From contig NW_004955481.1 in NCBI RefSeq assembly GCF_000276665.1, forward strand, positions 2,218,400-2,282,399: DNA of 64,000 bases, given 5' to 3'. Position numbers and translations under genes: made by a program. This DNA is from Chinchilla lanigera (Eukaryota; Chordata; Mammalia; Rodentia; Chinchillidae). This document shows positions 61,966-64,000 of the stretch, in pieces (within the stretch, counting starts at the first letter, position 1; each line of letters opens with the position of its first letter). Below the pieces are notes generated by a model. That model ran no database searches. It was not told the DNA's origin and saw only the letters and a program-made list of their open reading frames with translations.

Positions 61966-62787
61966 TTTTTCAAATGCAACAAGGCTTTTCTTGGGGCTAC
62001 CTAAAGGGAATAGTGTTCCCTAAAAGACTCTTGCTTTCTTTCTCTTTGTAGGGCTCATTCCATCTTTCCCTGTGTGTTCCCTCCTTTTCCTCCTGTTACA
62101 GCTGTTGTGAATTACACAGGATCTGTATCTCTATGTTCACTTTCCTGTGACTAAGGATAGATCTTTGCCCTTTCATTATCTGTACCTGAATCTACCCTGG
62201 TCTCTTCCTGAGGGAAGTTGTTCTTATGCTGCATCTTTCTCTCCGTTTCTCTTCCTATCACATCATCCTCTTTTGTCCTCTTTTCTGCTCTGCCTGTTTC
62301 ATCTCTCTTATGCAGAAATGAAATGTGGCCCTAGCAAAACAACTGCCATTTCAGAAAAGCGCTTCATTTTCTCCGTTAGGATTTCTGAAGTAGATGAATG
62401 GATGGAGACCTCCTACTTCTCTTTCAGTTCCGGAACTCAATATGAAGACATTTGTATGCAAATATCAACTGTTTTTCTTGTAGAAGCATTTTCCTAGGGA
62501 AGAAGAGAATGTTTTTGATCAAGAGTAGTAGCTCACACATCACATATCTAATGGTATTCACTGGTGAATTCTCAAATATTCAGCAAGTAAAACAATGGGA
62601 TGATCAGTGTAAGGCTGGGGCAACCAGGAAACAGACACGAGGAGAATTCCTGTATTGTGTTCCCTAATGGTATCCAGAATAGGGATTACAGTAATAAGAA
62701 AGAGGGGACCAGAAAGTAGGATCACATATCTCAGTGGCAGAAGAACCCTCCAGTCCTCCCAAACGGGCATTTATGAAGTCCTTCTTC
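61966..62787. other. Intergenic stretch, nothing seen
   Basis: Pyrimidine-rich at 62040-62310. A 116-codon open frame here has no recognisable domain. Confidence 0.5.
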
Positions 62788-62998
62788 AAGCTGGGCATTG
62801 TGGCACATGTCTGTAATCCTAAGCAAGTACTCGGGACAATGACATGGAAGGATCGTTGGGAGTTCGAGGCCAGCCTGGGCCACACAGTGAGTTCAAGCCT
62901 AGACCAAACTACATAGCAAGGCCCTGTCTCAAAAGACCAAACAAACAAAAAACCACGCACACATACAAAACCAAAAAAAAAAAAAAAAAAAAAAAAAA
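62788..62998 (+). mobile_element. B1 SINE with long A-tail
   Basis: agctgggcattgtggcacat ... ccctgtctcaaaagacc, then an A-rich tail ending in an A-run of about 29. Confidence 0.85.
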
Positions 62999-63487
62999 AC
63001 TTCTGAAGGATGTATAAAGTGTGCTTGTATTTTAGGCTTGATGCCCACTCCCTTGGTGCTTTTGATTTGGCTTTATCATTTGCCCACAGGAAGCTGATTA
63101 CTTGAAAAGCCAGGGTTCATGTTTTTGCTTGTTGGCTTTGGGATGATTCAGCCTAAACGCTTTCATGACTTCACTGAGTATAATGTTAGACACTGATTTT
63201 ACCATTTCTATACGTGAAACATCTGTTGTTTTGTTTTCATTTCACAAATATACCTATAGAGTCATACAAACAACTTCTTGTAGGGAAGACAGATTTGTGC
63301 CCACCACTCAGAAGTGTTTGCATACTTAGTGCACATTGCTGATCCCCGAGGGAAGGCAGCAAAGACTTGCAAACACTTGTCACTCTCTGGAAAGACTGGA
63401 ATTAGAGGCAACCAGGACATATGGGTAGGGAATAGAAAAGGGAATGCAGAAAGATTTGTTTTTCTGGGCAGAAAAGAAAGTTTATAG

Positions 63488-63613
63488 ATGCTCTGGAGAC
63501 TGAGGCAGGAGGATCGTTGCGAGTTGAAGACCAGCCTGGGCTACAAAGTGAGATCAAGGCCAGCCTGAACTGCATAGCCCTGTCTCAAAAAAGATTAAAA
63601 AAAAAAAAAAAGT
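63488..63613 (+). mobile_element. B1 SINE, 5' truncated
   Basis: gatgctctggagactgaggc aggaggatcgttgcgagttg ... tgcatagccctgtctc plus A-tail. Confidence 0.82.
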
Positions 63614-63881
63614 TTACAGATAGCTGTTCTTTGTCCACGTGAAAATACAGAAAGCCTCCTGTTTGCCAGACACCTTGGTACCAAACTGAAGTATCATTTT
63701 CATTTCACCAAGTATGTTAGCTGTGAATTTGGAAGTTAAACATGCTGCTCTAAGTAGATGAAATTTCAGGCTTTTTTTCCCCTGGCATCTTGCTCCCTTA
63801 ATGTTGGCTGAATCTTTCATTTTAACAACACGTATGAAGATGTTAAAGGTTGTCTTCATCCAAAAAGATCACAGCCTAATT

Positions 63882-63898
63882 AATAATAATAATAATGA
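63882..63898 (+). repeat. (TAA)n microsatellite
   Basis: Five or so taa units, short. Confidence 0.8.
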
Positions 63899-64000
63899 AA
63901 AATTATCTTTTAAACCTAATAAACATGCTGACTTAATAATTAAATACAAGTTGAAACAAACAAAAGCTCTGTTCACGCTATATATTTCCGCACCAGTAAC

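Larger units (their letters stand above)
62999..64000. other. Right edge, one B1 and a TAA repeat
   Basis: No gene recognised. Confidence 0.5.

Noticed and set aside
62147..62497. 116-codon open frame on the plus strand
   Set aside because: Pyrimidine-rich, no domain, no splice or homology support.

Overview
This is a piece of a mammalian nuclear genome, almost certainly from a rodent outside the mouse/rat group. It is crowded with SINEs of two kinds: tRNA-derived ID elements and 7SL-derived B1 elements with the internal duplication typical of rodent B1. B1 and ID are also often fused into a composite of the type known as B1-dID. That mixture, and the absence of B2 or murine LTRs, points to a castorimorph/sciurid-like lineage. 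A beaver-like (Castor) genome is my best guess, not proven.

The only protein-coding gene I can support is VPS53, on the minus strand. Its first seven coding exons lie at 46522-46439, 42973-42893, 35215-35166, 32721-32655, 12098-12012, 9143-9028 and 7446-7327. Every exon has AG/GT borders and compatible phases. Together they give 605 nt, or 201 codons plus 2 nt, covering the N-terminal coiled-coil part of the protein. Exon 8 and the rest of the gene lie beyond the left edge. VPS53 is a subunit of the GARP and EARP tethering complexes. GARP captures endosome-derived vesicles at the trans-Golgi network, and EARP works in endosomal recycling.

The promoter is a CpG-rich, TATA-less block around 46.0-47.0 kb. 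It has two ETS-type sites and a ZNF143-type site just upstream of the first exon. To the right (47-64 kb) I find no gene, only repeats and unassigned sequence. In human the next gene on this side is TLCD3A (from memory); none of its exons is recognised here.

The introns record layered transposon history: ancient MIR, L2, L3/CR1, L1M, an MLT1 LTR and DNA transposons; then rodent L1 copies; then ID and B1 insertions, many inside older elements with readable target-site duplications (TSDs). Two items stand out. In intron 4, a 36-nt copy of the 5' half of tRNA-Glu(CTC), ending at the anticodon and lacking a tail, sits between perfect 18-bp direct repeats. Across the window there is a small family of hAT-type miniature elements (80-300 bp), two of them with perfect 8-bp TSDs.
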